14,177 nucleotides of DNA, taken from an uncultured Pseudomonadota bacterium (GTDB lineage Bacteria; Myxococcota_A; UBA9042; CAIXZC01). The position numbers and the translations under genes were made by a program. Below, one piece after another: positions 7,328 to 14,177 of the stretch (the stretch's first letter is position 1; every line of letters begins with the position of its first letter). Below the pieces are notes generated by a model. That model worked only from the letters and a program-made list of their open reading frames with translations. It ran no database searches and had not been told where the DNA came from. The stretch is taken from contig CALGBT010000592.1 in NCBI GenBank assembly GCA_937884235.1, positions 1 to 14,177 of the forward strand. Direction: 5' to 3'.

Positions 7328-8404
7328 ATGAAGACGAACAACTTTAGAGGCAGAGATTGGATTGATGCAGAGTTGGACTACACGAAGGAAGAGTGGGAAA
7401 CACTTATTGACCTCTCCCTGCGACTCAAGCAGGAATTCTCGATGGGCGTGGACCATTCAAATATCCTGAAGGGCAAGACGCTCTTCTCGATGTTCTTCAA
7501 CCAGTCCTTGCGCACCCGTTCCACGTTTGCGGCTGGCATTCAGCAGCTCGGTGGTAACTACATCGAACTGGAACCGGGCAAGACTTACACTCCGGCACGT
7601 AAGGGCTATGAAGTTCCTTACAAGACGGAGCGGATTTGCGACGTTGCCAGCATGCTGGACCGCGTCGGTGATGCCATCGCCATCCGCATGTACGGCAAGC
7701 CGGCACACTGGATTTATGGGTTTGCGAATGCCACGCTGAAGGAATTCGCTCACTACGCCAACAACCCGATTCTCAACATGGAATGTGACATTCACCACCC
7801 CTGCCAGTCCCTGGCCGACATGATTACCATCAAAGAGAAGTTTGGTGGTTTCAAGGGCGTCAACGTCACCATGTCGTGGGCCTACTCCGGTTCCTTCGAG
7901 AAGCCCCGTGCGGTTCCGCAGTCCTTCATCATGGCCGCGGCCAAGATGGGCTGCAACGTCACCATCGCCCATCCGGAAGGCTTCGAGATGGACCCGCGCA
8001 TCATCGAAGAATCGCGCAAGATGGCTGCCATGAACGGCACCGAGATCAAGATGACCAACAACTTCGACGAAGGGTTCGAAGGCGCGCACGTGGTCTACCC
8101 GAAGAGCTGGGGTACCGGTGCATGCTTCAACTACGTGGACGATGCTGGTACAGTGGTCAAGGAAGCTGACCACGACCTCGCTCGCTCGCTCTTCGAGGCC
8201 AACAAGGACTGGAAGACCACGCAGAAGCAGATGGACCTCACCGCTCGCGGCGGCATCTACATGCACTGCCTGCCGGCCGACCGTGACCAGGAAGTTACCG
8301 ACGACGTCATCGACGGACCACAGTCCGTGGTCATGGACGAAGCCGAAAACCGACTGCACGGACAGAAAGCCGTTATGGCGCTCCTCATGGGCGGCCGCCT
8401 CTAG
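7328..8404 (+). CDS. Knotted transcarbamylase, N-acetyl/N-succinyl-ornithine carbamoyltransferase-like
   Basis: A 358-residue carbamoyltransferase that would transfer carbamoyl phosphate to an ornithine derivative in arginine synthesis. SLRTR (60-64) is the carbamoyl-phosphate motif. HPCQ (157-160), the KSWG segment (258-261), HCLP (313-316) and DEAENRLH (337-344) are typical of the family. HPCQ and the HCLP-to-ENRLH segment resemble Xanthomonas acetylornithine transcarbamylase more than plain ornithine transcarbamylase. Other stretches (SWAYSGSFEKP, HPEGFE, YMHCLPAD) recall YgeW. In a by-eye alignment from memory the acetyl/succinyl specificity position (E92 in Xanthomonas) is T100, and the carboxylated K302 is E322. 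The start is the ATG after AGGAGG (7318-7323). The frame extends upstream to 7232 but without a binding site and across the promoter. No other arginine genes are adjacent, so the substrate is uncertain. Confidence 0.85.
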   Translation: MKTNNFRGRDWIDAELDYTKEEWETLIDLSLRLKQEFSMGVDHSNILKGKTLFSMFFNQSLRTRSTFAAGIQQLGGNYIELEPGKTYTPARKGYEVPYKTERICDVASMLDRVGDAIAIRMYGKPAHWIYGFANATLKEFAHYANNPILNMECDIHHPCQSLADMITIKEKFGGFKGVNVTMSWAYSGSFEKPRAVPQSFIMAAAKMGCNVTIAHPEGFEMDPRIIEESRKMAAMNGTEIKMTNNFDEGFEGAHVVYPKSWGTGACFNYVDDAGTVVKEADHDLARSLFEANKDWKTTQKQMDLTARGGIYMHCLPADRDQEVTDDVIDGPQSVVMDEAENRLHGQKAVMALLMGGRL

Positions 8405-8526
8405 CGGCTGAATTTCCGCACATCCACTTCGTTGCTTCGACTCATCGCTCCCTGCGACGTACAGGAGTACGCCTCGGTCGCAACTCTTCTTGCGCCTCGT
8501 GGCTGTACGAAACTTCAGCCGCTAGA
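8400..8526. repeat. Nested inverted-repeat element at the 3' end of the transcarbamylase gene
   Basis: Perfect 13-bp outer arms lie at 8400-8412 and 8514-8526 (TCTAGCGGCTGAA and its complement). Inside are TTCGT (8428-8432)/ACGAA (8507-8511), TGCGAC (8453-8458)/GTCGCA (8477-8482) and GTAC (8459-8462)/GTAC (8467-8470). The left arm includes the TAG stop codon of the plus-strand gene. The layered symmetry suggests a cruciform or foldback repeat, either a non-autonomous mobile or REP-like element or a bidirectional terminator between converging genes. No transposase is present. Confidence 0.7.
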
Positions 8527-8612
8527 ACACCGCTCTGGCGAATAGACAAAACCGCGCAGAGGACCAGGCACTGGCAGCGCGCAAAAGAGACGGCACTGCC
8601 GGACACGCGGAA

Positions 8613-8649
8613 GTCCTTCGACTCGGGCCTTGCCCTCGCTCAGGATGAC
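8613..8649. repeat. Semi-palindromic intergenic repeat, possible terminator of the repeat-protein operon
   Basis: On the minus strand this begins GTCATCCTGAGCGAGGGC, with a GGGC-AAG-GCCC core, and ends GTCGAAGGAC. It resembles the 'GTCATCCTGAGC...GTCGAAGGAC' intergenic repeat seen in many unrelated bacterial genomes. It starts 4 nt after the stop of the 1217-residue gene, so it could end that transcript. No T-tract follows. The remaining bases between 8527 and 8612 show nothing recognisable. Confidence 0.5.
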
Positions 8650-8653
8650 GGGG

Positions 8654-11600
8654 CTACTTATCGGTATGGTACTGCACGGAGAAGCCCTTGAGCAGAGCTG
8701 AGTTGCCATCTTCGTCCGCCACGAGGATTACTTCGACCTGCAGGTATTTCCCCTCCATTTCTGGAATCGCCGTGAGGTCAACTGGGAAGACGTTTGGCGG
8801 GAAGGGGCCGAAGGGACCCTTCCAACTTTGTTGTGCCAGTCCGGAAACCGTATCGGCGGCTCGCAGGCGGATCTTCAGGTAGCTCTCGCCCTGGGTGTTG
8901 ACGTCGACGGTGAGGCTCGCCCAATAGGTTGCTCCGGAGGGAGCCCCGGGGATGATGTGCTGGTAGTAACCCTGTGGAGCGGTGTAGTTCTTGGCTGCAA
9001 ATCCAGTCATGTCGGAATAGGTGTAAGGGTTCGCCCCCACCGGATACTCGCCGATGACGGTATCGGTAGCAGTGTTGATCTTCGTGGTGCTCGACGAGGC
9101 GTAGTTGACGGCCCAGAGATTCCCGTCCGAATCGAGCGCCACGCCCACGGTGGTCTTGTTGGCGTTCCCCAGATCGATGAACTTGATGCCCAGGGTCTCC
9201 ATGTCCACCTTGGCGACCCAGTGGTTACCGCCACACCCCAGCCCGTAGTACATGTGCCCCTTCAGTGAACCGGTAACTCCCCGTGGGCAGCGCCCCGAGA
9301 GCCCTGCCGTGGTGTTGGCCCAGTTGCCGTTGCTCGGGTCATAGCGCGAAATCCTGTAGTCGGAGTAGTGCCCCAACCAGATGCGGCCCTTCTCGTCCAC
9401 GGTAATGCCGTAGAGGTTCCCCGAAGGCGGAGTCAACTGGCTCACTTGCTTGGTTTCCGGATTGACCCTGATGAGTTTGTTGCAGCCCCGACCAGAGACC
9501 CAGATAATTCCTTCGCCATCAATCACCAGGCCATACGGGTTACAGCCGATGCTGATGCTCTCCACCACATGACCGTCCTCAGGGTGGAGGCGGCGCAGCA
9601 CCGAACCATTCCACTCGCCGACCCAGGCGTGGTTCTCGGCATCGACACCCGCCGCCCGCTGACATGAACCACCCGGGTAGGTCAGGAACTTCACGCATTC
9701 ATCCTGCCCCTTGGGGAGCATCTCTCCGGCCTGGATCTTGCCGTCGCCGTTCGTGTCTGAGGAGGTATCGATAACGCCGTTCTTGTTCTTGTCTACGCAA
9801 TTCTTCTCATAGGCGACAATCTTGACCACGCCACCATCGTTGCGGCAAGCCGCCCAAACGTCGGAGTAGAGGTCCACCGCAGTGCGGGATGGATTGGCGC
9901 AGGTGTAGAAGCGGGCGGTCTCTTTGCCGGTGTCGGTGTCGAGCTTGGAAACTGTGTTCTCGCCGGAATTGGCGATCCAGATAAAGGCCAGCTTGATCTC
10001 TTCCTCGTCGAGAATAAGGTTGCCATCGGGGTCGATATTGACGCCCGACGAGTTTTCATCGTCCAGGGCAAAATCTTCTTCGCCGTCCGGCCCGACGCTC
10101 ACTTCGTGGCAGGCGGGGTCACAGTTGCCACAAGTCGAACCCACACCTTCGTCCACCTCTCCGTCGCAGTTGTTGTCAACGTTGTCGCACCACTCGGTGA
10201 CCCCCGGATTGATGGATGGGTTAGTTTCGTCGCAATCCCCGCCCTTCTGAGTAGTGAAGGTCACGTTACCCCAGCAGAGGCACAGGGGGACTCCAGAGCC
10301 ATAGCCGTCACTATCGGCATCTTCGAAGAAGTTCTTGCAGCCCAGCGAACCGGAGTTGTCCTTGATCCCATCACAGTCGTCATCCTGGTTGTTGCAGACC
10401 TCGCTGCCGTTGGGATTGATGGCCCAGGTCGAATCGTCACAGTCGCCAGCCTGACTGGCCGAGTACTCTTCGCTGGGTCCGCAGAGGCACTGGGACTTGT
10501 TCTCCATGCCAAAGCTGTCATCGTCCTTGTCTTTGTAGTAGGGCATACAGCCGCCGCTACCCGGCTCATCCAATTGACCATTGCAGTTGTTATCAACCCC
10601 GTCGCACACCTCTTTGGCGCTATGGTTAATGGCAGCATCGAGGGGTGCGCAATCGATGATATCCGGCTCACCGTCATCATCATCGTCATCGTCGACGCAG
10701 TCGGTGAAACCGTCCCCGTCGGTATCTGGATAACCCTCATCGAGCTTGCCATTGCAGTTGTTGTCGATGCCGTCGCACAACTCCAGAGCACCGGCGTGCA
10801 TGGTCGCATCGAGTGGTGCGCAGTCATCTACGTCGAGCTTGCCATCATTGTCGTCATCGGTATCGACGCAATTAGCCTTACCATCCTGGTCGAGGTCAAC
10901 GAACCCCTCGTCCACCTGGCTATTGCAGTTGTTGTCCCCGCCATCGCAGACCTCAATCGCCCCATGGTAGATGGCCGGGTTGTAAGGAGCACAGTCAGTA
11001 ATGTCCAAGTCGCCATCGGCATCGGCATCTTCATCGATGCAGTCTGCCTTGCCGTCCCCGTCAAGGTCCTTGAAGCCCTCATCGGTCTTCCCGTTGCAGT
11101 TGTTGTCCAGCCCGTCGCAGGCCTCGAGAGCCGTAGGGAAAACATTGGCGTTCAGCGGGTCGCAGTCTTCGGTATCGGGACTCCCGTCGTTGTCGTCGTC
11201 TTCATCCACGCAGTCGGCGCTGGAGTCACCGTCATAGTCAGTGAAACCTTCGTCCACCTGCTTGTTGCAGTTGTTGTCCACAGCATCGCAAACTTCGATG
11301 GCATCATGGTTGGCCAGTGGCTCCAGGGGCGCGCAGTCGCTTTCATCGGGGTCCCCGTCGCCGTCATCATCGTCATCGCAAGGGTTGCCCAAACCATCCT
11401 CGTCCAGGTCGTACTGCCCTGGATTGGCAATCAGGGGACAGTTGTCCTTCTCGTCCGCGACATCGTCATCGTCATCATCCACGTCAATGCAATCAGCATC
11501 ACCATCACCATCGCTATCGGTAAACCCGTTGTCGATGAGCTTATCGCAATCGTTGTCCTCGCCGTCGCAGGTCTCGGCCAACGGCTCCTCGCCGTCGCAA

Positions 11601-12307
11601 GGCGACCATCCCGCCACCCCGAGACAGGTCTGCTTGCCGGGGCAGGCCCCATGCTCATTGGTAACCATGCAAGCCTGCTGTAGGCCCTGGCTGGTGAGGC
11701 GGCAGGAACAACTGCCCGAATCCGGCTGGCACTGCTTCACTTCTGCCCCGTTACTAGTCACCGTGTTGCAGACGTAGCCGGCGGGACAACCCCCGGCATC
11801 GCCGCAGGCCAGCCCACAAAACTTCCCATCTTGACCCACCGGCACGCACTTGTCGGCAGAGTCACCACAGTCACCGTCGATAGCGCATGGTTCGCAGAGG
11901 CTGAAATAGTTCGGGACACAGATGAACTCCTGATCCGGTCCGCCTAGCTCCATGCCCTTGCAAGACCAACCCGGCGGGCAATTGAGGATGCAAGTATGGG
12001 TGCAGACCTTGCCGTCGGGCCCCTCGATGCAGTAGCCGAAGCCACAATCAGAGTTGTCGTTGCAAGGCGTACCCATGTTGGGGTCAACGTCCAGGCCAAC
12101 GATGACGTCTTTGTCGGGTGGGGTCCGTGCTTCCTCCGGTTCCCCGGCCTCGAAGACCGCCCCATCCTGGCCCTCCAGTAGACCATCATCCGGGGTGTTC
12201 GTAGCGGCATCGCTATCCGCCGCGGGCGACTCAACCGGACCTTTCGTACCGGAACAGGCCACAAGAGCAATTATCAATCCAAAGCACATCCAGGTAGACC
12301 GGTTCAT
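8654..12307 (-). CDS. Giant MopE/TSP3-repeat lipoprotein with an internal beta-propeller
   Basis: A 1217-residue surface lipoprotein. The lipobox LVAC puts the lipid on C18. An acidic Ala/Pro/Glu linker runs to about 75. A Cys-rich region (82-237, CxxDxDC type) follows. Eight Asp/Cys repeats (246-756) carry CDGxDNNCNG-x-x-DEG cores alternating with DxDxDG calcium-type loops. A Vgb/NHL-like beta-propeller occupies about 770-1105 (repeated 'GxxxxxxGxIWVxxxxxxxIxRxxP' blades), and a C-terminal beta-domain spans 1113-1214. An EF-hand-like pair (DKNKNGVID, DTNGDGKIQAGE; 839-862) interrupts the propeller between C837 and C871. Repeats of this type are annotated in Pfam as MopE-like metal-binding motifs. 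Calcium-dependent rigidity and surface exposure are inferred. The ATG follows AAGGAGA 6 nt upstream and 14 nt after the stop of its paralogue. No lyase activity is claimed. Confidence 0.88.
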   Translation of the reverse strand: MNRSTWMCFGLIIALVACSGTKGPVESPAADSDAATNTPDDGLLEGQDGAVFEAGEPEEARTPPDKDVIVGLDVDPNMGTPCNDNSDCGFGYCIEGPDGKVCTHTCILNCPPGWSCKGMELGGPDQEFICVPNYFSLCEPCAIDGDCGDSADKCVPVGQDGKFCGLACGDAGGCPAGYVCNTVTSNGAEVKQCQPDSGSCSCRLTSQGLQQACMVTNEHGACPGKQTCLGVAGWSPCDGEEPLAETCDGEDNDCDKLIDNGFTDSDGDGDADCIDVDDDDDDVADEKDNCPLIANPGQYDLDEDGLGNPCDDDDDGDGDPDESDCAPLEPLANHDAIEVCDAVDNNCNKQVDEGFTDYDGDSSADCVDEDDDNDGSPDTEDCDPLNANVFPTALEACDGLDNNCNGKTDEGFKDLDGDGKADCIDEDADADGDLDITDCAPYNPAIYHGAIEVCDGGDNNCNSQVDEGFVDLDQDGKANCVDTDDDNDGKLDVDDCAPLDATMHAGALELCDGIDNNCNGKLDEGYPDTDGDGFTDCVDDDDDDDGEPDIIDCAPLDAAINHSAKEVCDGVDNNCNGQLDEPGSGGCMPYYKDKDDDSFGMENKSQCLCGPSEEYSASQAGDCDDSTWAINPNGSEVCNNQDDDCDGIKDNSGSLGCKNFFEDADSDGYGSGVPLCLCWGNVTFTTQKGGDCDETNPSINPGVTEWCDNVDNNCDGEVDEGVGSTCGNCDPACHEVSVGPDGEEDFALDDENSSGVNIDPDGNLILDEEEIKLAFIWIANSGENTVSKLDTDTGKETARFYTCANPSRTAVDLYSDVWAACRNDGGVVKIVAYEKNCVDKNKNGVIDTSSDTNGDGKIQAGEMLPKGQDECVKFLTYPGGSCQRAAGVDAENHAWVGEWNGSVLRRLHPEDGHVVESISIGCNPYGLVIDGEGIIWVSGRGCNKLIRVNPETKQVSQLTPPSGNLYGITVDEKGRIWLGHYSDYRISRYDPSNGNWANTTAGLSGRCPRGVTGSLKGHMYYGLGCGGNHWVAKVDMETLGIKFIDLGNANKTTVGVALDSDGNLWAVNYASSSTTKINTATDTVIGEYPVGANPYTYSDMTGFAAKNYTAPQGYYQHIIPGAPSGATYWASLTVDVNTQGESYLKIRLRAADTVSGLAQQSWKGPFGPFPPNVFPVDLTAIPEMEGKYLQVEVILVADEDGNSALLKGFSVQYHTDK
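10040..11572 (-). repeat. Asp/Cys repeat array of the 1217-residue lipoprotein
   Basis: This encodes residues 246-756. The unit begins with [VAL]CDGxDNNCNG. Cores start at residues 246, 339, 396, 453, 510, 567, 637 and 706. The four units from 339 to 566 are exactly 57 residues (171 bp) each. The first is 93 because it holds an additional TSP3-like segment, and the sixth and seventh are 70 and 69. On the plus strand the array shows a recurring TTGCAGTTGTTGTC-like core, which is coding redundancy and not a CRISPR array. Confidence 0.85.
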
Positions 12308-12321
12308 GGGAAATCTCCTTC

Positions 12322-14177
12322 CTACTGGGCGTGGTACTGTGCGTAAAACGAGTGGACGGTGACGCTGTTGTTGCCACCATTTCCTGCCAGCATCAACTCA
12401 ACTTCCAGATACTTCCCGGTGAGGTTGGGAACAGTGGTCAGGTCCAGGGGGAGGGCATTAGGGGGATAGGGCCCGTAGGACGTCGACCAGGGAGCATCCT
12501 TCAGGCTCGAGATGGTGCCCCCGGCACGCACCCGGAATTTGAGATTGCCACTGCCCAGGGCATCAACGTCGGCCGAGACTTCGGCCCATGTTGTCTTGCC
12601 AAAGGTTGCCCCCGGGATAACGTGGCGGTAGTAACCCGAAGCGATGGCGTAGATGCCCCCTTCCGGAGTCTTGGCCACGTTGGCCGAGTTCTCGTCGTCA
12701 AGGGTGAAGGCTTCGTCACCGTCCACGCCCACGACAACCCGATGGCAGGTGGGGTCGCAGTTGCCACAAGACGATGCCACGCCCTCGTCGGTCAGCTTGT
12801 TGCAGTTGTTGTCCTTACCATCACAGACTTCCTCGGCCCCCGGGTTGATCCCCGGGGCGGTCTCGTCGCAATCTCCACCCTTGGTAGTTCCGTACGTCTC
12901 GTCCGGCCAACAGATGCAGGAAGGCGCACCAGAACCGTAGGTGTCATTGTCCGCATCCGCATAGTGGTTAAGACACCCGAGGGACCCGGGATTGTCCTTC
13001 ACACCGTCGCAATCATCGTCCTGATTGTTGCAGACTTCGCTACCGTCAGGGTTGATGGACCAGGTCGAGTCGTCGCAATCCCCGGGGGCTTCAGCGGTAA
13101 AGTCATCCTGGGGCATACAGATGCATATGGATTTGTTCTCCATGCCAAAACCATCGTCGTCCTTATCCTTATAGTAGACGGTACACCCCTCCGCACCTGG
13201 ATCGTCAACCACCTGGTTGCAGTCATTGTCCTGGCCATCGCAGACCTCAACAGCACCGGCATAGACCGCAGGATTGAATGGATTACAATCCACCAGGTCC
13301 ACATCCCCGTCGTTATCATCGTCCAGATCAACGCAATTGGCCTCGCCATCGCCATCGAAGTTGGGGAAACCTTCATCTACCTTGCTGTTGCAGTTGTTGT
13401 CGACGCCATCGCAAACCTCCGGCGCGCCATTGTGCTTGCTGGAGTCCAACGGTGCGCAGTCGCTATCGTCAGCATCGCCGTCGTTGTCATCGTCACCATC
13501 AACGCAATTGGCCAGGCCGTCCAGATCGTAATCAGGATATCCCTCGTCCACCTGGTTGTTGCAGTTGTTATCGATGCCGTCGCAAAGCTCGTCGGCACCG
13601 TTGTAAATGTCCGGGTTATAGGGAGCGCAATCTTCGCTGTTGGGATCGCCGTCGCCGTCGGCATCGATATCACTGCAGTCAGCCTGCCCATCCCCGTCCA
13701 CGTCTTCGAAGCCTTCGTCAATCTTGCCGTTGCAATTGTTGTCTACCCCATCGCACAACTCGGGAGCGCCGTTGTAGGCCTTCTTGTTCAAGGGTGCGCA
13801 GTCCGTGCCATCGGGGTCGAGGTCGTTGTCGTCGTCCGGGTCGACGCAATTGGCGAGTCCATCCTTGTCCTGGTCCGCAAAACCCTCGTCAACCTGGTTA
13901 TTGCAGTTGTTGTCGACGCCATCGCAAACTTCCTTGGCGGAGTGGCTGGCGAGAGGCTCGAGGGGCGCACAGTCCAGTTCATCGGGGTCGCCGTCATTGT
14001 CGTCGTCCAGGTCGCAGAGATTCCCCTGTCCGTCTTCGTCGAAATCGAGCTGACTGGGATTCGCCACCAGGGCGCAGTTATCGTCAGCATCCAGAATCTT
14101 GTCGTTGTCATCGTCATCGTCAACGCAATCGGCCAGACTGTCCTTATCAGCATCGGCAAAGCCGTTGTCCACCGCGC
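12322..14177 (-). CDS. MopE/TSP3-repeat surface protein, paralogue lacking the propeller (5' end outside the window)
   Basis: The open frame runs off the right edge without a convincing start; the GTG at 14172 is an internal Val codon of a DNGF repeat. The visible part is about 617 residues: Asp/Cys repeats to residue 499 (counting from the codon at 14172), a 13-residue linker, then the same C-terminal beta-domain (513-614) as the downstream gene. Repeat spacing is 57, 57, 57, 57, 70 and 69 residues, exactly as in the downstream gene, so the two arose by whole-gene duplication. It has no beta-propeller. The missing N-terminus presumably carries a secretion signal and perhaps the Cys-rich region, but that cannot be seen. 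It lies 14 nt upstream of its paralogue and is probably co-transcribed. Calcium or metal binding and surface location are inferred from the repeat class. Confidence 0.87.
   Translation of the reverse strand, partial: AVDNGFADADKDSLADCVDDDDDNDKILDADDNCALVANPSQLDFDEDGQGNLCDLDDDNDGDPDELDCAPLEPLASHSAKEVCDGVDNNCNNQVDEGFADQDKDGLANCVDPDDDNDLDPDGTDCAPLNKKAYNGAPELCDGVDNNCNGKIDEGFEDVDGDGQADCSDIDADGDGDPNSEDCAPYNPDIYNGADELCDGIDNNCNNQVDEGYPDYDLDGLANCVDGDDDNDGDADDSDCAPLDSSKHNGAPEVCDGVDNNCNSKVDEGFPNFDGDGEANCVDLDDDNDGDVDLVDCNPFNPAVYAGAVEVCDGQDNDCNQVVDDPGAEGCTVYYKDKDDDGFGMENKSICICMPQDDFTAEAPGDCDDSTWSINPDGSEVCNNQDDDCDGVKDNPGSLGCLNHYADADNDTYGSGAPSCICWPDETYGTTKGGDCDETAPGINPGAEEVCDGKDNNCNKLTDEGVASSCGNCDPTCHRVVVGVDGDEAFTLDDENSANVAKTPEGGIYAIASGYYRHVIPGATFGKTTWAEVSADVDALGSGNLKFRVRAGGTISSLKDAPWSTSYGPYPPNALPLDLTTVPNLTGKYLEVELMLAGNGGNNSVTVHSFYAQYHAQ
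12676..14177 (-). repeat. Asp/Cys repeat array of the truncated paralogue
   Basis: Cores start at residues 82, 139, 196, 253, 310, 380 and 449 of the visible frame, preceded by a TSP3-like unit cut by the window edge. Every boundary equals that in the downstream gene minus 257 residues. Distinctive late units (YYKDKDDDxFGMENKS, and NPGSLGC or NSGSLGC) occur at the same place in both arrays. Confidence 0.85.

Noticed and set aside
7457..8359. 300-codon minus-strand frame opposite the transcarbamylase gene
   Set aside because: It lies inside a clearly conserved plus-strand enzyme gene and its translation shows no recognisable family.
8972..10039. Virginiamycin B lyase activity (antibiotic resistance)
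   Set aside because: The blades resemble Vgb only as a propeller fold. I could not place the catalytic His/Glu residues, and the setting in a giant surface repeat protein does not suggest a resistance enzyme.
10106..11683. Long plus-strand open frame (525 codons) opposite the repeat array
   Set aside because: It is the complement of repeated Asp/Cys codons, giving a monotonous Val/Ile/Ala-rich product that follows the 171-bp period. The minus-strand frame has a lipobox, a ribosome binding site and recognisable domains.
10040..14177. CRISPR-like regularly spaced repeats
   Set aside because: The recurring TTGCAGTTGTTGTC-like core is the coding sequence of DNNCN motifs in an open frame. The units are whole 171-bp codon repeats and the intervening sequence is itself similar, so there are no unique spacers.

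Overview
The window comes from a Gram-negative bacterium of moderately high GC. It encodes outer-membrane FadL-type barrels, lipobox lipoproteins and very large secreted proteins built from Asp/Cys-rich MopE-type and thrombospondin-type-3-like repeats. That mix, together with a Cys-rich 'CxxDxDC' N-terminal region, is typical of Myxococcota and related former deltaproteobacterial lineages such as Bradymonadia. This placement is inferred from protein families, not from a marker gene.

Left part (about 100-7150, all minus strand, read right to left). A lipoprotein gene starts a tightly packed five-gene operon: lipoprotein, secreted CrtC/Svf1-type lipocalin, two tandem FadL/OmpP1-like outer-membrane proteins, and a GH31 alpha-glucosidase. 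Junctions are a 4-nt ATGA overlap, a stop directly abutting a TTG start, a 23-nt overlap with a second TTG start, and a 1-nt gap. About 160 nt further on lies a 62-residue membrane protein with a strong ribosome binding site. The set looks like an envelope system for handling a hydrophobic, possibly glycosylated, compound. The substrate is not visible in the sequence.

Middle (7134-8653). A divergent promoter region holds two matching elements (TTGACW, 18 nt, TASGGT), each 26-27 nt from its start codon. The plus-strand gene is a knotted transcarbamylase of the N-acetyl/N-succinyl-ornithine type. Its end meets the next minus-strand operon in a 249-nt convergent gap containing a nested inverted-repeat element and a second semi-palindromic intergenic repeat.

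Right part (8654-14177, minus strand). Two tandem paralogues, separated by 14 nt, encode giant acidic repeat proteins. The upstream one runs off the right edge. The downstream one is a complete 1217-residue lipoprotein. By residue numbering the two align without any gap over about 500 residues of repeats and again over a 102-residue C-terminal domain. The complete one carries an extra 343 residues between these blocks, mostly a Vgb/NHL-like beta-propeller with an EF-hand-like insertion. This clean domain gain or loss between sister genes is the most striking feature of the window.
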